From positions 1-6,226 of the forward strand of contig CAKTZK010000082.1 in the NCBI GenBank assembly GCA_934635515.1: 6,226 bases of DNA. Reading direction: 5' to 3'. A program made the position numbers and the translations under genes. Under the pieces are notes generated by a model. It was not told the DNA's origin. It saw only the letters and a program-made list of their open reading frames with translations, and did no database searches. Source of the DNA: an uncultured Oscillospiraceae bacterium (GTDB taxonomy: Bacteria > Bacillota_A > Clostridia > Oscillospirales > Oscillospiraceae). This document shows, one piece after another, positions 1-5,521 of the stretch; position 1 is the stretch's first letter; every line of letters begins with the position of its first letter.

Positions 1-52
1 TCCCGTCCGGCACCGGTGAATCTTCACCGGAAACCGGGCGGGAAGCGTTTTT
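1..52 (+). terminator. Nested hairpin terminator of a gene to the left
   Basis: An outer stem pairs 1-10 (TCCCGTCCGG) with 34-43 (CCGGGCGGGA, one G-T wobble), enclosing an inner stem of 13-20 (CCGGTGAA) with 23-30 (TTCACCGG). A T5 run follows at 48-52. This is the layout of an intrinsic terminator, with an unusual two-tier stem. It would end transcription of a plus-strand gene left of the window. Because the attachment site lies just downstream, that gene may be the element's last gene, possibly its integrase; that identity is inference. Confidence 0.65.
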
Positions 53-185
53 GACCACATAGATTACCACAGACGGCTCTGGAACACCCGGAAACAGTGG
101 AAATAAGAGCGTCAAAGAGTAAGTGAAACAAATTAAAAAGCGCCGAAAACCGCTATAAACGAGCGGAAAAAGTATTCCCGATAAG
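53..185. other. Non-coding terminal segment of the putative integrated element
   Basis: This AT-richer stretch between the terminator and the tRNA fragment holds no convincing gene. It contains a short inverted repeat, CCGCT at 150-154 and AGCGG at 162-166, flanked by similar A-runs (CCGAAAA before, CGGAAAA after). TCCC at 176-179 faces GGGA at 189-192 around the junction. Integrase or excisionase binding sites usually lie at such positions, and these repeats are candidates, but nothing in the sequence proves binding. Confidence 0.4.
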
Positions 186-230
186 TTTGGGACCAAGAGA
201 CCGTGCGTTCGAGCCGCACTACTCGGACCA
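186..230 (+). other. 3' half of tRNA-Pro(UGG): probable attachment site at the end of an integrated element
   Basis: The sequence reads as the 3' part of a proline tRNA: anticodon loop TTTGGGA at 186-192 (anticodon TGG), 3' anticodon-stem strand CCAAG at 193-197, variable loop AGACC at 198-202, T arm GTGCG / TTCGAGC / CGCAC at 203-219, acceptor strand TACTCGG at 220-226, discriminator A and CCA at 227-230. The bases before the loop (ATAAG) cannot pair with CCAAG, and no D arm or 5' acceptor strand (CCGAGTA) is present. Homology therefore begins in the anticodon loop, a common crossover site for tyrosine integrases. By the known logic of tRNA integration, the element lies to the left with an intact tRNA copy at its other end. 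A decayed tRNA is the alternative. Confidence 0.8.
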
Positions 231-231
231 T

Positions 232-272
232 CCCCCTGAAATTAACGATTTCAGGGGGGTCTTGTTCTTTTT
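232..272 (+). terminator. Terminator of the tRNA-Pro locus
   Basis: A perfect 11-bp stem, CCCCCTGAAAT (232-242) with ATTTCAGGGGG (248-258) around loop TAACG, is followed by a T-rich tail ending in T5 (268-272). It starts one base after the CCA end of the tRNA fragment, as expected for the native terminator of the displaced tRNA gene. Confidence 0.85.
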
Positions 273-309
273 CTGTTGCGGTGTGGAGAGTGAACGATAT
301 CCACAACTA

Positions 310-453
310 TTATTGCTCTTTGCACCACTTGCAGCGTTCAAGGTACTTCTGACAGCGCTCGGAGCAGTAGCGCTTGTTTTTGCTGGTCTCACATTAGTCA
401 GACTCATCCGTGTCATCTTCTGAGTACGGAAATAGAGAAAGGAGTGAACTCAT
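310..453 (-). pseudogene. Small Cys-rich putative zinc-binding protein, interrupted by an in-frame stop
   Basis: Reading the minus strand from ATG at 453-451 gives a 19-residue start with an acidic end (SEDDTDESD), then TAA at 396-394. In the same frame, 27 further residues follow before TAA-TAG at 312-307. That second half is rich in Cys and basic residues and contains RYCSERCQKYLERCKWCKEQ. The YCSxxC and CxxC pairs resemble the tail of a zinc-ribbon protein. The phase is kept across the stop, which suggests one nonsense mutation in a small gene of about 46 codons. No Shine-Dalgarno site precedes the ATG, so the true start may lie elsewhere. It may be a chance frame, and I do not recognise the family. 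Confidence 0.3.
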
Positions 454-538
454 GCGGAAGATATTCACAAGACCGGTCACTGTGATTGCTGCCCTGCTGC
501 TTGAGAAGATCAGGAAGATGGATCACCCATTGGAATAG
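452..538 (+). CDS. 28-residue small ORF ahead of the response regulator
   Basis: ATG at 452-454 follows a good ribosome binding site (AAAGGAG at 438-444) and runs to TAG at 536-538. The product begins MRKIFTRPVTVIAALLLEKI and ends in a charged tail (RKMDHPLE). It has one short hydrophobic stretch (VTVIAALLL). Its last codons overlap the -35 box of the next gene. It may be a real small protein, a leader, or the stub of a longer lost gene. The only support is the ribosome binding site; no function is recognised. Confidence 0.25.
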   Translation: MRKIFTRPVTVIAALLLEKIRKMDHPLE

Positions 539-558
539 TGTCAACTCTGTGATATAAT
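530..558 (+). promoter_or_regulatory. Sigma-A promoter of the response regulator gene
   Basis: TTGGAA (530-535) and TATAAT (553-558) are separated by 17 bp. Transcription should start near 565, about 22 bases ahead of the response regulator ATG at 587, with AGAGGAG (574-580) as its ribosome binding site. The promoter is intact although the gene it drives is broken. Confidence 0.75.
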
Positions 559-586
559 GATAAAAAACACGCAAGAGGAGCCGGAT

Positions 587-1256
587 ATGCTGCGAATACT
601 TGTTGTGGAGGATGATCAGAAGCTCTGCCGCATCGTGTGCAATCACTTGAACAGCCACGGGTATGAGACCACGGGCTGTCTGAACGCCCAGGACGCTTAT
701 GACCGGATGTACCACCGTCCCTATGCGCTGATCGTATCGGATATTATGATGCCGAACATCGACGGCTTTGCGTTTGCCGCCGCTGTGCGGCGTATCAACC
801 GCGAAATTCCCATTCTCTTTATGACCGCCAAAGATGACTACGTCTCCAAGGAGAAGGACTATCAGGTGGGCATCGACGATTACATGGTCAAGCCCATTGA
901 CTTAAATGAGCTGGTGCTGCGGATCGGGGCGTTGCTGCGCCGTGCCAACATCGCCAGCGAAAACAAATTGACCGTGGGCAGCTTCATGATGAACGCCGAC
1001 GATATGACAGCCGTATGTAACGGTGAAGAGATCGCGCTGACAGCCCGGGAGTTCAACATCCTGTTCAAGCTATTGTCGTACCCCAAGCGTATCTTCACCC
1101 GCGCCCCAGCTCATGGAGGAATTCTGGGACGTGGACACGGAGGCCACGCTGTGCTCGGTGGATGTGTATATTGCCAAGCTGCGGGACAAGCTCTCGGCGT
1201 GTCAGGATTTTCGGCTGATCACCGTTCGCGGTGTCGGCTATAAGGCGATGTTCTGA
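587..1256 (+). pseudogene. OmpR/PhoB-family response regulator, frameshifted
   Basis: A two-component response regulator that would bind DNA in the cytoplasm when phosphorylated. The receiver domain (about residues 1-120) has acidic residues E8, D9 and D10, phosphoacceptor D52 in SDIMMP, conserved T80 and K102 in KPID. The winged-helix output domain begins near residue 125. One extra C in the CCCC run at 1104-1107 shifts the frame after about residue 173. Removing it restores the wing and recognition-helix region (SVDVYIAKLRDKL, then TVRGVGYKAMF) up to TGA at 1254-1256, giving a normal 222-residue protein. The start at 587 is fixed by AGAGGAG and the match to the family N-terminus (MLRILVVEDD). 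Since the partner kinase is also destroyed, real decay is likelier than a sequencing error. Confidence 0.85.
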
Positions 1257-1477
1257 TGAGGGGGATCTCTAAATTCAAGCCCATCAGCAGCCGCTTTTCT
1301 TGGTGGCAGTATCTTTTTTCCTTTGTCCTGTTCTCGGCGCTGACCGTTCTGCCGGTGCTGATGTTCGGCGGCCTTGATCTTATGCTGAAAACTGGCTATT
1401 ACGCCATCTGGTTTTTCCTGTATTGGGCTGCCATTGCGTTTGTTTTCTGCATCGTGACCGCTTACCAAAAATATCAG
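1256..1477 (+). pseudogene. Sensor histidine kinase, N-terminal remnant only
   Basis: The ATG overlaps the response regulator stop (TGATG), the usual translational coupling of such pairs. The first 74 residues look like the N-terminus of a clostridial HAMP-type sensor kinase: a basic start, membrane segment 1 (about residues 19-37), a very short external loop, membrane segment 2 (about 48-67), then TAYQKYQ, where a HAMP linker would begin. Nothing after that resembles HAMP, HisKA or HATPase_c, and the frame runs on without meaning to a stop at 1613-1615. The whole catalytic part, over 200 residues in this family, is missing, with the junction near 1477. The product cannot be a kinase. The identification rests on the membrane pattern and position after the regulator. 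Confidence 0.7.
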
Positions 1478-1587
1478 GCTTTACCAGCAATCAGACCGTG
1501 CCGATCCTGCCGGAGAAAATGCTGGCCTTCCTGCGGGAGCAGGGGATCCAGACGATCACAGAGAGCGAAAGGAAGTACGAGGGATGA
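1477..1587 (+). pseudogene. C-terminal remnant of an unidentified gene joined to the kinase fragment
   Basis: Directly after the kinase homology ends, a different frame becomes protein-like and runs to TGA at 1585-1587. It includes VPILPEKMLAFLREQGIQTI and ends ESERKYEG. It has no start of its own, so it reads as the tail of a gene whose front was deleted with the rest of the kinase. Its stop overlaps the next start (ATGA), consistent with a former operon. I do not recognise the family. Confidence 0.4.
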
Positions 1588-1685
1588 CAATGACTTTGAA
1601 AGAAAATATTTGTAAGACCATAAACACCCTGCGTCTGCTGTGGATGGCAGGGCTGACCATTTCCAAACGGAAAATCTTTATCTAA
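1584..1685 (+). pseudogene. Truncated N-terminus, possibly of an ABC exporter
   Basis: ATG at 1584-1586 overlaps the preceding stop, and the frame ends at TAA 1683-1685 after 33 residues. The sequence includes TINTLRLLWMAGLTISKRK, a basic and amphipathic start of the kind found before the first membrane helix of ABC exporters, which often sit beside two-component pairs. That assignment is only suggestive. The frame stops before any membrane helix, so this is probably the stub of a truncated gene. Confidence 0.3.
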
Positions 1686-2028
1686 CCGTCACCAAGGAGA
1701 TGCAATACTATAAGATTTCTCGTAATTGGCTATTCAGAAAATGTGATCCTCCTTGCCTTTGTTTACAGCAATGCAAATTTATACCTGTATATAAATGCCA
1801 AAAGGGAACTGCTCCGTGCAGTTCCCTTTTGGCATTACAGATCGCTTGTGATTTGAAGTCCCGACACTTCGGTTTCGGCAGCTTGTTTTTCTGCTGAGCT
1901 GTTGACAGCGCAATGCACCTGCCGAAGAGCTAAATTGAAAACGGTGCGCCGTGTTCATTACCACCGACATAGATCCGCTTTCGGTGACCAGCGGGTCCTT
2001 GCGGGCTGCCAGATGCCTGCGGCGGCTG
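1686..2028. other. Intergenic or decayed stretch with no recognisable gene
   Basis: About 340 bases hold no frame with a ribosome binding site or family signature. A 103-codon minus-strand frame (1779-2090) and short plus-strand frames are open, but they start inside the next promoter region or lack a start context. The one clear structure is the long hairpin at 1794-1836. The position between ruined operon genes and an intact promoter suggests degraded sequence. Confidence 0.45.
1794..1836. terminator. Perfect 19-bp hairpin, possible bidirectional terminator
   Basis: AATGCCAAAAGGGAACTGC (1794-1812) pairs perfectly with 1818-1836 around the 5-base loop TCCGT. The core AAAAGGGAACTGC ... GCAGTTCCCTTTT has the A-tract/T-tract form of a bidirectional intrinsic terminator. 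The pairing continues past the T4 run through GGCATT, however, and no longer U-run follows on either strand. It could instead be a small mobile-element remnant. Confidence 0.55.
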
Positions 2029-2057
2029 TTTACATCCTCCGTCAGCGCCTGTATAAT
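2029..2057 (+). promoter_or_regulatory. Sigma-A promoter of the 502-residue gene
   Basis: TTTACA (2029-2034) and TATAAT (2052-2057) are separated by 17 bp. Transcription should start near 2064, leaving a leader of about 47 bases. The ribosome binding site AGAAGGGGG (2095-2103) precedes the ATG at 2111. Confidence 0.75.
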
Positions 2058-2110
2058 GGAGTCAGAAAGCCCTGCGCAGAAACTTGGCATTATTAGAAGG
2101 GGGTGTCACC

Positions 2111-3619
2111 ATGAAATGTCCATCCTGCGGCGCGCCCAAGGTGATCCTGCACAAAGAAATATGGGAGTGCGGCTGGTGCGGCGACAGCGGACCTATCCCG
2201 CGCCGCTTCCTGGAGCAGCGCAAGGCCGCCCGCGAAAGGCAGGAGGTGTGGCGGCAAAATGCCGCTTTGACTGTGCGAAACGCGGCGCACACATTTGTGG
2301 AGGCGGTCACAAAGCTGCTGCCCTCGTACCCGGATCCCAAGACCCTTGCGTGGAAAACCCTGCTTTGCCAGGTCTCCGTCGGCCTGATCGAGAGCCGTTT
2401 GTGGATGGCAAGATGGGTAGATGAGGTGGACGAGGAGACCATCGGGCATATTTTCTACCCCTACCGTGCGCTGGTCATCGACTTGCTGCATCTTAGCGGT
2501 ATCGCCGGCGTGGAAACCATGAAAAAGGCCGTTTTCTCCAGGAGACCGCTGTTTCAGACGGAGGGTCAATTAACAACGGAGGCCTGCGGAACATTTTGGG
2601 AGCTGCTGCTAAGGCAGATGCGCCCCTACGCAAAGCAGGAGCCCGCCATGTGGGATGGGCACCTCACCATGAACGGTCCTTTCGGAATAAGCGCGGATGT
2701 TGAGGAGGAGGTAAAAACCGCATTGTGCAGCCTCTTGCCCTTGGCGTCGTTCTTTGCGGGGGCGAAGGAGGCCGCGGCGGACGCCCGCGACAACCGTTTC
2801 CTGGCGTATCTCACTGTGCATTGGAAGCGGCTTCGGGGAGAAGTGATCGATCCTATGGACTTTGACGACTCCGCCGTGGCGCGCATGGTAGAGCGATTCC
2901 CGGACCTGCGGGACAAGTGCGGAACAGATGTCCTCAAGCGCATATCCGGTCCGGAGCTGCTGGAGCGGGTCTACCGTACCGACCCCCAAAGGGCCATTGC
3001 CCTGTGGCGCGCCGTACCGCAAACGCAGGAGCCGCTGCGCGATCCCGCCCGGGCGGAGGACCTTTTCTGCCTGCTGGATTTTCTATGGGACCATGAAGAC
3101 TATAACGGAGACGCCATCGCTCCGCTGCTGGACGCTGTCCGGAAGGAGGATGCCCTGGCGGAGATGGTGTTCCGCAGCAGCTATGTGTGCCCGCTGCACC
3201 TATACCTTATCCGGGCGGCCATGGAACAGGGAAAAACAGAACTGGCGGAGCACCTCTGCGCCTTGCTGCAGTCAAACCCGCTGCCGCGGGACAAATGGGG
3301 TGTGGACAGCAGCTGGCTCCAGGCGTTGATGGCAGCACACCGCGCCCCGGTCTACCGTTACTGCACCGTGCAGGTGGACGGTGGCCGACCCTGCGCCTAC
3401 CTGACCGCCGGACTGCCGGTGAAAAGGGGAGACACTGTGCGTGTGCCCTACGGCAGCAAAAATGAGCCGAGAAAGGGCACCGTCCGTTCCGTGGATGACT
3501 ACACCCGCGATACCGCCCCCTGGCCGCCGGAAAAGACGAAGGGGGTGCTGGAAATATTGCAGGCCCCTGCAAAAAAAGACCCTGCTGCGGCTTTGCCGCA
3601 GCAGGGAAGCTGCCGATAA
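2111..3619 (+). CDS. Zinc-ribbon protein with C-terminal PriA-like barrel, unknown function
   Basis: A 502-residue, probably cytosolic protein with no signal peptide or membrane segment. It opens with a zinc ribbon: CPSCG (C3, C6) and CGWCG (C20, C23). A long, mostly helical middle (about residues 30-410) rich in Leu, Ala and Glu follows, with no motif I can name. The end (about 415-482) reads YCTVQVDGGRPCAYLT, then GDTVRVPYG and later EKTKGVLEIL. This recalls the small beta-barrel at the N-terminus of PriA and similar C-terminal modules of uncharacterised clostridial proteins. The start at 2111 is chosen for its ribosome binding site and because it gives the zinc ribbon at once. The last 14 or so codons overlap the terminator of the convergent gene. 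It is a single-gene unit with its own promoter. A role in nucleic-acid binding is possible but unproven. Confidence 0.8.
   Translation: MKCPSCGAPKVILHKEIWECGWCGDSGPIPRRFLEQRKAARERQEVWRQNAALTVRNAAHTFVEAVTKLLPSYPDPKTLAWKTLLCQVSVGLIESRLWMARWVDEVDEETIGHIFYPYRALVIDLLHLSGIAGVETMKKAVFSRRPLFQTEGQLTTEACGTFWELLLRQMRPYAKQEPAMWDGHLTMNGPFGISADVEEEVKTALCSLLPLASFFAGAKEAAADARDNRFLAYLTVHWKRLRGEVIDPMDFDDSAVARMVERFPDLRDKCGTDVLKRISGPELLERVYRTDPQRAIALWRAVPQTQEPLRDPARAEDLFCLLDFLWDHEDYNGDAIAPLLDAVRKEDALAEMVFRSSYVCPLHLYLIRAAMEQGKTELAEHLCALLQSNPLPRDKWGVDSSWLQALMAAHRAPVYRYCTVQVDGGRPCAYLTAGLPVKRGDTVRVPYGSKNEPRKGTVRSVDDYTRDTAPWPPEKTKGVLEILQAPAKKDPAAALPQQGSCR
3571..3606 (-). terminator. Intrinsic terminator of the ArsC-like gene, inside the convergent CDS
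   Basis: Read on the minus strand, a perfect 12-bp G/C-rich stem (3606-3595 with 3591-3580) with a 3-base loop (3594-3592) is followed by TC and seven T residues (3577-3571). This is a textbook terminator for the minus-strand gene ending at 3674. It lies wholly within the 3' end of the plus-strand 502-residue gene, where it encodes the Lys-, Ala- and Gln-rich C-terminus. There is no T-tract on the plus strand. Confidence 0.8.
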
Positions 3620-3673
3620 AATAGTAACCTTATGGCGGCGGCAGGGAAGGGGAAAACATCCGGAAAGGTGCTA

Positions 3674-4030
3674 TCACTCCGCCTGCAGCTGCTCTGCCCA
3701 CTGGGCCTCCTTGAAGCCCACCAGGACGAAGTCGTCCCCCACCAGCAGCGGGCGCTTGACCAGCATGCCGTCCGTTGCCAGGAGGCGCAGCATCTCCTCC
3801 TCGCTCATGCCCGGCAGCTTGTCCTTCAGCTCCATGGACTTATACAGCAGGCCGCTGGTGTTGAAAAACTTTTTCAGGGGCAGTCCGCTGCGTCGGTACC
3901 AGGCACCCAGCTCCTCAAAGGTGGGGTTGTTCAATTTGATGTCCCGCAGATCGTAGGCGATCCGGTGCTCCTCCAGCCATTTTTGCGCCTTCTGGCAGGT
4001 GGTGCATTTGGGGTAGCAAAGAAAGGTCAT
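3674..4030 (-). CDS. ArsC/Spx-family thioredoxin-fold protein (arsenate reductase-like)
   Basis: A 118-residue protein, normal length for the ArsC/Spx/YffB family. It begins MTFLCYPKCTTCQKAQKWLE, with the family CxxC (C9, C12) at the start of helix 1 after a first beta strand. Further family traits are GLPLKKFFNTSG (about 49-60), the region KLPGMSEEEMLRLLATDG (71-88) and KRPLLV (92-97) with the conserved R93-P94. Members either reduce arsenate through the N-terminal Cys or act as Spx-like redox regulators. Many, including probably this one, are uncharacterised YusI-like proteins. No arsR, arsB or arsenite pump lies nearby, so a true arsenic role has no support from context. Start: AGGAGC (4046-4041) precedes the ATG. 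It is transcribed alone, divergent from the flavodoxin gene. Confidence 0.88.
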   Translation of the reverse strand: MTFLCYPKCTTCQKAQKWLEEHRIAYDLRDIKLNNPTFEELGAWYRRSGLPLKKFFNTSGLLYKSMELKDKLPGMSEEEMLRLLATDGMLVKRPLLVGDDFVLVGFKEAQWAEQLQAE

Positions 4031-4075
4031 GTTTTTTCACGCTCCTATTGAATTTGTGTGGGGGGTAAACTGCGT

Positions 4076-4104
4076 ATTTTACTGTACCATGTCCGGCGGG
4101 TAAA
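4076..4104 (-). promoter_or_regulatory. Promoter of the ArsC-like gene
   Basis: On the minus strand, TTTACC (4104-4099) and TAAAAT (4081-4076) are spaced 17 bp. The start should fall near 4069, about 39 bases ahead of the ATG at 4030. The match is moderate. Confidence 0.55.
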
Positions 4105-4159
4105 AGCAAGAAGCGGCAGCCTGCGGGGGGAATTTCTCCGCCCATTTTTGCCCGGGGCC

Positions 4160-4188
4160 TTGCCTATCCTTTTTCCGCCTGCTACAAT
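4160..4188 (+). promoter_or_regulatory. Promoter of the flavodoxin/ferredoxin gene
   Basis: TTGCCT (4160-4165) and TACAAT (4183-4188) are spaced 17 bp. The transcript would start near 4195, and AGGGGG (4228-4233) sits 8 bases before the ATG at 4242. It is divergent from the ArsC-like promoter, with about 55 bp between the two -35 boxes. Confidence 0.55.
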
Positions 4189-4241
4189 GAAAGAAAACGG
4201 CTCCAACAGCAGGAGACGGACCGCCGCAGGGGGATACTGCT

Positions 4242-4991
4242 ATGATCTTATATTTTTCCGGCACCGGCAACAGTAAATATGTGGCCCTGCGCCTAACGGA
4301 GGGGCTGGACTCTTCGCATTTATGCATGAATGACCGCATCAAGGCTGGGGACACCTCACCGGTGGATACCGGGGCGGACCTTGTGATCGTCACGCCCACC
4401 TACGCCTGGCGCATCCCCCGGATCGTGGAGCGCTGGCTGGGGCAGACGCAGCTACGCGGCGCAAAGCGGGCCTGGTTTGTCATGACCTGCGGCAGCGAGA
4501 TCGGCAATGCCGATGCGTATAACCGCAGGCTCTGCCGGGCCAAGGGCCTAACGTACATGGGCACCGCCCAGATCGTTATGCCCGAGAACTATATCGCCAT
4601 GTTTAACGCGCCTGAGACGGAGGAGGCCCGGACCATCGTGGCCAAGGCCCAGCCGGATATCCACCGGGCCGCCCGGCATATCCGGTCAGGGGAGCGCTTT
4701 GGCCCCACCCGGCGCAACCTTTACGACCGCTTCATGAGCGGGCCGGTAAACCCGATTTTCTACGCCTGCTTTGTAAAGGCTCACGCCTTTGCCGCCGGGG
4801 ATGCCTGCATGGGCTGCGGCCGGTGCGCCCGGCTCTGCCCCACCAATAACATCACCCTGGAGCGGGGCAGGCCGGTCTGGGGGAAGAACTGCACCCACTG
4901 CATGGCCTGTATATGCTATTGCCCGGCGGAGGCCATCGAGTACGGGAAAAAGAGCCTGGGCAAGCCCCGGTACCATTTTGAGGCCCTTTAA
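4242..4991 (+). CDS. EFR1-family flavodoxin / 2x[4Fe-4S] ferredoxin
   Basis: A 249-residue cytosolic electron carrier fusing a flavodoxin domain to a bacterial two-cluster ferredoxin. Residues 2-13 (ILYFSGTGNSKY) are a first beta strand and the phosphate-binding loop for FMN. TPTYAWRIPR (51-60) and MTCGSEIGNA (81-90) fit the other two FMN loops. The C-terminal part has two [4Fe-4S] motifs of the form CxxCxxCxxxCP: C189, C192, C195, C199 and C217, C220, C223, C227. Such proteins move electrons between unknown partners in anaerobes. The family is common in gut clostridia and specific reactions are mostly unknown. Start chosen for the ribosome binding site and because the FMN loop begins at residue 6. 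It ends ahead of a bidirectional terminator. Confidence 0.92.
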   Translation: MILYFSGTGNSKYVALRLTEGLDSSHLCMNDRIKAGDTSPVDTGADLVIVTPTYAWRIPRIVERWLGQTQLRGAKRAWFVMTCGSEIGNADAYNRRLCRAKGLTYMGTAQIVMPENYIAMFNAPETEEARTIVAKAQPDIHRAARHIRSGERFGPTRRNLYDRFMSGPVNPIFYACFVKAHAFAAGDACMGCGRCARLCPTNNITLERGRPVWGKNCTHCMACICYCPAEAIEYGKKSLGKPRYHFEAL

Positions 4992-5000
4992 ATTAGAACA

Positions 5001-5030
5001 AAAAGAGGACGGATTTCCGTCCTCCTTTTC
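5001..5030. terminator. Bidirectional terminator between the convergent EFR1 and Rrf2 genes
   Basis: GAGGACGG (5005-5012) pairs with CCGTCCTC (5017-5024) around the loop ATTT. On the plus strand CTTTTCGTT follows. On the minus strand the stem is followed by a T5 tract (complement of 5004-5000). It lies 10 bases past the EFR1 stop and about 32 bases past the Rrf2 stop, so it can serve both. Confidence 0.8.
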
Positions 5031-5061
5031 GTTATAAACCCATTCTTTGTAGTGCCCGCGC

Positions 5062-5493
5062 TCAGATCACGTAGTCATATCCGTCCGGCCCGTTTTTCGC
5101 CAGGTCCGATAGGGTGACGCTCTCAAAGTAATCGGCAATGAGCTTGTCCAGCCCCTGCCACAGTGACAGCGTGCGGCACTCCCCGGCCCGGGGGCACACA
5201 TCCGCGCCGGGCTCCAGGCAGGATACAGGCGACATGGAGCCCTCCGTCACCTGCAGAATACTGCCCACCGTGTACCGGTCCGGGGCTTTGGTCAGCTGGT
5301 AGCCGCCGCCCTTGCCCCGCACGCCGGTCAGCAGCTTTGCCTTCACCAGCAGCTTGATGATGCTCTCCAGATATTTCTCCGATATATTCTGCCGCTGGGC
5401 GATTACCTTCAGCGGAATAAAACCGTCCGCCTGGTGTTCCGCCAGATCGATCATCACCCGCAGCGCATAGCGTCCCTTGGTCGATACCAACAT
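5062..5493 (-). CDS. Rrf2-family transcriptional regulator (IscR/CymR-like)
   Basis: A 143-residue DNA-binding repressor of normal family length. The N-terminus (MLVSTKGRYALRVMIDLAEH) and the winged helix-turn-helix (about residues 1-83, with NISEKYLESIIKLL and the wing RGKGGGYQL at 59-67) are typical. Three cysteines, C92, C100 and C106, sit where IscR binds its [2Fe-2S] cluster. The His that is the fourth ligand in E. coli IscR is replaced by Leu (L109), so the cluster would need another ligand or may not form. CymR of Bacillus lacks these cysteines. Divergent placement from cysK, with an inverted repeat over the cysK start site, points to control of cysteine synthesis or cysteine supply for Fe-S assembly. 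Start fixed by GAGGAGGGG (5507-5499). True iscR and cymR roles both remain possible. Confidence 0.9.
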   Translation of the reverse strand: MLVSTKGRYALRVMIDLAEHQADGFIPLKVIAQRQNISEKYLESIIKLLVKAKLLTGVRGKGGGYQLTKAPDRYTVGSILQVTEGSMSPVSCLEPGADVCPRAGECRTLSLWQGLDKLIADYFESVTLSDLAKNGPDGYDYVI

Positions 5494-5521
5494 TTTTACC
5501 CCTCCTCGGATGCTTTATCTT

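Noticed and set aside
187..423. 78-codon plus-strand frame with a hydrophobic C-terminal half
   Set aside because: It begins with TTG inside the tRNA fragment, runs through the terminator, and has no ribosome binding site. The hydrophobic part is the complement of the Cys-rich minus-strand frame.
1779..2090. 103-codon minus-strand frame
   Set aside because: Its start lies in the leader of the 502-residue gene, no ribosome binding site precedes it, it crosses the 19-bp hairpin, and I recognise no family. It may be a remnant but cannot be supported.
1829..2092. Nine-base direct repeat TTGGCATTA at 1829-1837 and 2084-2092
   Set aside because: Too short to claim as a target-site duplication. 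The DNA between shows no transposase or terminal inverted repeats.
2093..3572. Several long antisense and alternative frames over the 502-residue gene
   Set aside because: They are shadows expected in GC-rich coding DNA; none has a ribosome binding site or recognisable domains.
3570..3606. A-run in the frame A AAA AAA before a stable hairpin, resembling a -1 frameshift signal
   Set aside because: The hairpin starts only two bases after the run, closer than the usual spacing, and the shifted frame gives a tail of nearly the same length. The minus-strand terminator explains both the A-run and the stem.
3674..4030. Arsenic resistance locus
   Set aside because: The ArsC-like protein has no arsR, arsB/acr3 or other ars neighbour, so the fold alone does not support arsenate detoxification.
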